Source of the DNA: Planctomycetota bacterium
GTDB lineage: Bacteria; Planctomycetota; Phycisphaerae; WQYP01
Length of the DNA stretch: 5,904 nucleotides
Direction of reading: 5' to 3'
Assembly (NCBI GenBank): GCA_021785155.1
Contig: JAJYGE010000363.1
Span: forward strand, 1-5,904
The notes under the pieces were generated by a model. That model was not told the origin of the DNA and searched no databases. It worked only from the letters and a program-made list of their open reading frames with translations. The position numbers were made by a program, and so were the translations under genes. Of this stretch, positions 5,898 through 5,904 are shown piece after piece (the stretch's first letter is position 1; each line of letters opens with the position of its first letter).

Positions 5898-5904
5898 CTG
5901 AATT

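Overview
The window looks bacterial. It is moderately GC-rich and carries four protein-coding regions, all on the plus strand, plus one minus-strand tRNA. The combination of a PQQ-like propeller, a c-heme-sensing histidine kinase of the Tll0287-like type and a tRNA-Gly without an encoded CCA would fit an environmental Gram-negative bacterium. A planctomycete or similar lineage is my guess, but nothing here settles the taxonomy.

Layout. (1) From 1 to 1221 is the 3' part of a PQQ-like / BamB-like beta-propeller gene that is open at the left edge. (2) From 1282 to 2304 is a polytopic inner-membrane protein of unknown function with a good GAGGAG ribosome binding site. (3) From 2381 is a membrane-bound sensor histidine kinase with one periplasmic CxxCH motif, HAMP, coiled coil, HisKA and HATPase domains. 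Its reading frame breaks inside the ATPase domain: it stops at 3931, while the missing G2 box (RHGGTGLGL) and C-terminus continue in another frame to 4062. These three genes are co-directional with gaps of 60 and 76 nt and may form one operon. (4) A tRNA-Gly(CCC) lies on the minus strand at 4076-4147, tail to tail with the kinase. (5) An AT-richer gap of about 270 bp holds only weak hairpins. (6) An IS701-type insertion sequence (about 4418-5778, 1361 bp) has near-perfect terminal inverted repeats, a promoter just inside the left end, and a DDE transposase apparently translated from a leaderless mRNA. (7) The last 126 bases hold no recognisable gene, but contain a strong inverted repeat and what might be the edge of another element.

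Functional picture (inference). The propeller, the membrane protein and the heme kinase could form an envelope module that senses redox state or a small ligand through a periplasmic c-type heme. No response regulator is visible, so the kinase is an orphan within this window. As written the kinase lacks part of its ATP lid, so it is either a decaying gene, a sequencing error or a recoded gene.

Most notable points: the kinase frameshift; a second probable frameshift at an A9 tract in the transposase, where the alternative frame runs to a stop inside the right terminal repeat; and mismatched YTAR flanks of the insertion sequence. I found no convincing undescribed defence, CRISPR or retroelement system.
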